Shown here: positions 7,513 to 10,651 of the stretch, piece by piece | Position numbering within the stretch: the stretch's first letter is position 1 | Layout of the letters: each line of letters begins with the position of its first letter | From: Casimicrobiaceae bacterium | GTDB lineage: Bacteria > Pseudomonadota > Gammaproteobacteria > Burkholderiales > Casimicrobiaceae | Assembly (NCBI GenBank): GCA_955652025.1 | Contig: CATPAO010000368.1 | Span: forward strand, 1-10,651 | Reading direction: 5' to 3' | DNA length: 10,651 nt | Notes under the pieces: generated by a model | Told to the model about the DNA's origin: nothing | The model's database searches: none | The model's input: only the letters and a program-made list of their open reading frames with translations | Translations under genes and position numbers: made by a program

Positions 7513-8307
7513 TCAGGACGACGGCGGGGGTGGCGTGCCAGCGGATTGCGTCATGATTTCGAAGCCGTCATCGGTCACGAGCACCGTGTGCTCCCATTGC
7601 GCCGACAGTGAGTGATCGGCGGTCACGATCGTCCATCCGTCGGCCAGGCAACGTATGCCGGGACGCCCGGCGTTGATCATCGGCTCGACCGTGAAGACCA
7701 TCCCGGGTTGCAGCTTGTAGCCGGTGCCGGGCCGCCCGTAATGCAGGACCTGCGGCTCCTCATGGAATTGCTTGCCGATGCCATGGCCGCAGAATTCGCG
7801 CACGATCGAGAATCCGTGGCCTTCGGCAAAGCGTTGGATCGACGCGCCAATGTCGCCCAGATGCGCACCGGGGCGGACCGCGCGGATGCCGCGCCACATC
7901 GCCTCGTAGGTGATGTCGACCAGGCGCTTCGCCTGGATCGACGGCTTGCCGATGAAGAACATCCGGCTGGTATCGCCGTGATAGCCGTCCTTGATCACCG
8001 TCACGTCTATGTTGACGATGTCGCCGTCCTTCAGCTTCTTGTCGCCGGGTATGCCGTGGCAGACGACATGATTGACCGACGTGCAGAGCGAGGCCGGGTA
8101 GGGTGTATGGCCGGGAGGCGCGTAATTGAGCGTCGCCGGAATCGTTTGCTGCTCGTTGACCATATAGTCGTGCGCGAGACGATCGATCTCGCCAGTCGTG
8201 ATTCCGGCCTGCACGTGCGGCGTCAGGTAGTCGAGCAATTCGGATGCGAGCCGGCCGGCTTCGCGCATGCCGGTAACGTCGGCGGGGGATTTGAGTGTCA
8301 CGGACAT
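7513..8307 (-). CDS. map: Methionine aminopeptidase, type I
   Basis: Removes the initiator methionine from nascent proteins after deformylation. The 264-residue type I enzyme has the pita-bread fold and all five metal ligands: D101 (NIDVTV), D112 (GDTSRMF), H175 (CGHGIG), E208 (TVEPM) and E239 (WEHT). The catalytic histidine H84 (VCHGIP) and H182 (FHEEP) are also present. There is no N-terminal zinc-finger or SH3 extension, as is normal for bacterial forms. The C-terminal proline/serine tail (about 257-264) is short and probably disordered. It starts 10 bases after the dapD stop; a GAG seven bases upstream could serve as a weak ribosome-binding site. map followed by glnD is a common proteobacterial arrangement. 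It forms one tight unit dapD-map-glnD, so Map and PII control probably share transcription with a lysine-pathway gene. Confidence 0.96.
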   Translation of the reverse strand: MSVTLKSPADVTGMREAGRLASELLDYLTPHVQAGITTGEIDRLAHDYMVNEQQTIPATLNYAPPGHTPYPASLCTSVNHVVCHGIPGDKKLKDGDIVNIDVTVIKDGYHGDTSRMFFIGKPSIQAKRLVDITYEAMWRGIRAVRPGAHLGDIGASIQRFAEGHGFSIVREFCGHGIGKQFHEEPQVLHYGRPGTGYKLQPGMVFTVEPMINAGRPGIRCLADGWTIVTADHSLSAQWEHTVLVTDDGFEIMTQSAGTPPPPSS

Positions 8308-8317
8308 AGACTCACAA

Positions 8318-9148
<831 letters not shown>

Positions 9149-9231
9149 GTGTCGGCAAAAACCAGAATCTTACACTGGGGTCCAGCGGCGACATTCGCAA
9201 GCGCCATCGAGGGGGTGGGTGACCGCACATT

Positions 9232-9255
9232 GAGGGTCGCGGAACGCGACCTCTC
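9232..9255. repeat. Perfect 7-bp hairpin, extendable to 10 bp, in the dapD upstream region
   Basis: GGTCGCG (9235-9241) pairs with CGCGACC (9245-9251) over a three-base GAA loop. Three more pairs, GAG (9232-9234) with CTC (9253-9255), form across one bulged T at 9252. No T-run follows on either strand, so this is not a textbook intrinsic terminator. It lies about 85 bases upstream of the dapD start and just beyond the larger inverted repeat at 9271-9326. It could help end or process the two-component transcript, or lie in a dapD leader if transcription starts upstream of it. Confidence 0.6.
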
Positions 9256-9270
9256 CAATTTGCGGAGTTA

Positions 9271-9326
9271 TTGCGTCGCGGCGACAAGCGCAGGCTTTGT
9301 CTCAACCAGAGACCGCCGCGACGCAA
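9271..9326. repeat. 13-bp perfect inverted repeat with nested hairpins (three-way-junction-like) between the response regulator and dapD
   Basis: The arms TTGCGTCGCGGCG (9271-9283) and CGCCGCGACGCAA (9314-9326) are perfect reverse complements over 13 bp. The 30-base interior holds two further pairings. One is GTCTC (9299-9303) with GAGAC (9309-9313) over a five-base loop. The other is ACAAGC (9284-9289) with GCTTTGT (9294-9300), with one bulged T, which shares two bases with the first hairpin. The right arm ends 10 bases from the response-regulator stop. GTTA (9268-9271) and TAAC (9333-9336) flank the arms, GTTA overlapping the left arm by one base. No T-run follows, so it is either a U-poor terminator, a structured RNA element or a remnant of a small palindromic repeat. 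Confidence 0.7.
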
Positions 9327-9336
9327 CAGGAATAAC

Positions 9337-10080
9337 CTACATTGCCTTGAAGCGATGCGCGAACGTCCGTGAGACGGTCAGCTTTTCGGGTCTCGATCGC
9401 AGCGTGATGACCGGCTGGTCGCGCCAGTCGCGCTCGACTCGCGCGATCGCGCGCAGATTGACGATCGTGCCGCGATGAATCTGCCAGAAAGTCTCGGGAT
9501 CGAGCTCGTCGAAAAGCTCCTTGATCGGCTTTTTGATCAGCGCTTCGGCGCCGTCGGTGACGACCTTCGTGTACTTGTCTTCGGCCTGGAAGTAGACGAC
9601 GTCGTCCACCGCGATCATCTGCATCGTGGCGCCCAGCGATGCGCGGATCCATTTGAGCGGCGCCTGCGCGGACTCGTGCTCGGCGAGCCGCGCGAGCAGT
9701 CCCGTCAAGTCGAGCGGTGGGTTGGCGAGCCGCGCCCTGACACGCGCCACGACCTTGGCGATGCGCTCGGGCGTCACCGGCTTCAGTACGTAGTCGATGG
9801 CGCCCTCTTCGAAGGCCGCGACCGCGTATTCGTCGTACGCGGTGACGAACACGAGATGAAAGCGCCCGCCCAGACTGCGCGCGACATCGATCCCCGACCG
9901 CACCGGCATCCGGATGTCGAGAAACACGACGTCCGGCTTCTGCTCCTCGATCAGCTCGAGTGCCTGCTCGCCGTTTTCGGCTTCGGCGATTACGTCCAGT
10001 TCGGGCCAGGCGTCGGCGAGCCGCGCTTTCAGCTGCGCGCGGAGTAACGGCTCGTCTTCGGCGATCAGCGCTCGGGGCAC
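9337..10080 (-). CDS. LytTR-family response regulator (AlgR/LytR type)
   Basis: Two-component transcription regulator of 247 residues. The N-terminal receiver domain (about 1-118) has the acidic pocket E8/D9, phospho-acceptor D55 in VVFLDIRMP, T80 in FVTAYDEYA and K100 in VLKPVTPER. A linker of about 30 residues leads to a LytTR DNA-binding domain (about 148-246), recognised by VVYFQAEDKYTKVVT (161-175), FWQIHRGTIVNLRAI (198-212) and a final VSRTFAHRFKAM. Proteins of this class bind direct repeats rather than using a helix-turn-helix. The start is a GTG at 10080, since no in-frame ATG lies upstream before the kinase stop. It begins 10 bases after the kinase gene, so the pair is one operon. 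Target genes are not evident; AlgR-type regulators often act on pili, biofilm or exopolysaccharide, but that is only family knowledge. Confidence 0.93.
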   Translation of the reverse strand: MPRALIAEDEPLLRAQLKARLADAWPELDVIAEAENGEQALELIEEQKPDVVFLDIRMPVRSGIDVARSLGGRFHLVFVTAYDEYAVAAFEEGAIDYVLKPVTPERIAKVVARVRARLANPPLDLTGLLARLAEHESAQAPLKWIRASLGATMQMIAVDDVVYFQAEDKYTKVVTDGAEALIKKPIKELFDELDPETFWQIHRGTIVNLRAIARVERDWRDQPVITLRSRPEKLTVSRTFAHRFKAM

Positions 10081-10090
10081 GACAAAGCGT

Positions 10091-10651
10091 TCAATGTCCG
10101 GCTTCGAACGGAAGCGCGAGCGTTGCGCGCGCGCCGTGAGGGGTCATGGGCTCCAGTGTAAACCGGCCGCGCGCGCCGTACAGCGCGGCTAAGCGTTCCC
10201 GGACGTTGGAAAGACCGACACCCTGTCCGGCGGAATCGGTGTCCCCGGCGAAGCCGCGGCCCGTGTCCGCCACGGTGACGACGACCGATTCGCCGTCGCG
10301 CCGGGCCGATAGCGCGATCGTGCCTCCCGCGGCTGCGGGCTCGACGCCGTGCTTGATCGCGTTCTCGACCAGCGAGATCAGCAGGTTCGGCGGGAACGGA
10401 TGGGCGCGCAGCTCCGGCGGGATGTCGATGCTGAACGCGAGCCGCGCGCCGATCCGCATCTGCAGGATGTTGAGATACGCCTCCGCGAGATCGGCTTCCT
10501 TGCCGAGCGTCGTCGAGCTCGCGCGCAATTGCGGCAGCGCGGCGCGCAGATACTCGATCAAGTGCCCGAGCAGCTGGCTCGCCTCTTTCGGGTTGGTTTC
10601 GGTCAGGAATTGCACAGACGCCAGTGTGTTGAACAGAAAATGCGGCTCGAC
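10091..10651 (-). CDS. Sensor histidine kinase, LytS/AlgZ (His_kinase/HATPase) family, 5' end missing
   Basis: C-terminal 186 residues of a sensor kinase; the gene runs off the right edge, so its sensor or membrane region and true start are not in the window. The first visible residues are VEPHFLFNTLASVQFL, the phospho-acceptor block of this kinase family, with the histidine at visible residue 4. The GTG at 10615 lies inside this conserved block and is not the start. The ATPase domain has the N-box ENAIKHG (96-102), a G1 box DTGRGF (129-134) and a G2 box GVGLSNVRERL (144-154). It lies 10 bases upstream of the LytTR response regulator and surely forms the cognate pair. The AlgZ (FimS)/AlgR pair of Pseudomonas is the closest well-known parallel. 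Confidence 0.92.
   Translation of the reverse strand, partial: VEPHFLFNTLASVQFLTETNPKEASQLLGHLIEYLRAALPQLRASSTTLGKEADLAEAYLNILQMRIGARLAFSIDIPPELRAHPFPPNLLISLVENAIKHGVEPAAAGGTIALSARRDGESVVVTVADTGRGFAGDTDSAGQGVGLSNVRERLAALYGARGRFTLEPMTPHGARATLALPFEAGH

Noticed and set aside
5508..7556. A 682-codon open frame on the plus strand, antisense to glnD
   Set aside because: It lies opposite a complete, motif-rich glnD. Its arginine-rich sequence resembles no family I know, and long antisense frames are expected from GC-rich third codon positions.
9268..9336. Integron attC site or tRNA-like cloverleaf
   Set aside because: The flanking GTTA/TAAC bases do not match the attC core consensus, and the folded element lacks tRNA stem lengths, conserved loop bases and an anticodon arm.
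10091..10615. GTG at 10615 as the start of the histidine kinase
   Set aside because: The same frame continues upstream to the window edge and encodes the essential phospho-acceptor PHFLFN block, so the real start lies outside.

Overview
This window is a gene-dense, GC-rich piece of bacterial chromosome that reads as ordinary housekeeping sequence, most likely from a betaproteobacterium of the order Burkholderiales. The basis is the close family resemblance of PrmB, DapE, DapD, GlnD, Map and a PilU-type ATPase, the strong G/C preference at third codon positions, and a GC-rich repeat-like element after prmB that resembles intergenic repeats I recall from Burkholderiales. The species cannot be named from the sequence.

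Layout. Positions 1-120 hold a structured GC-rich repeat-like element. Positions 121-3406, minus strand, read pilU -> dapE -> prmB (twitching ATPase, succinyl-DAP desuccinylase, ribosomal protein L3 methyltransferase). Positions 3407-3619 are a divergent intergenic region with two small inverted repeats. Positions 3620-4898, plus strand, form a two-gene unit: an S-methyl-5'-thioinosine/purine nucleoside phosphorylase-like gene and a peptide deformylase. Positions 4902-9148, minus strand, read dapD -> map -> glnD, tightly packed. Positions 9149-9336 are an intergenic stretch with two strong hairpin-forming inverted repeats. Positions 9337-10651, minus strand, hold a LytTR-family two-component pair: a histidine kinase cut by the window edge, followed by its response regulator.

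How the genes fit together. DapD and DapE catalyse two steps of the succinylase branch of meso-diaminopimelate/lysine synthesis. Def and Map act one after the other on nascent N-termini, removing formyl and then Met. PrmB modifies ribosomal protein L3. GlnD is the nitrogen sensor that uridylylates PII. The phosphorylase belongs to methylthioadenosine or purine salvage. PilU powers type IV pilus retraction. The LytTR pair resembles AlgZ/AlgR-type systems, and its target is not evident here.

I found no phage, transposon, CRISPR, toxin-antitoxin or obviously new multigene system. The least explained sequence is non-coding: the nested inverted repeat at 9271-9326, its neighbour hairpin at 9232-9255, and the element at 43-119.
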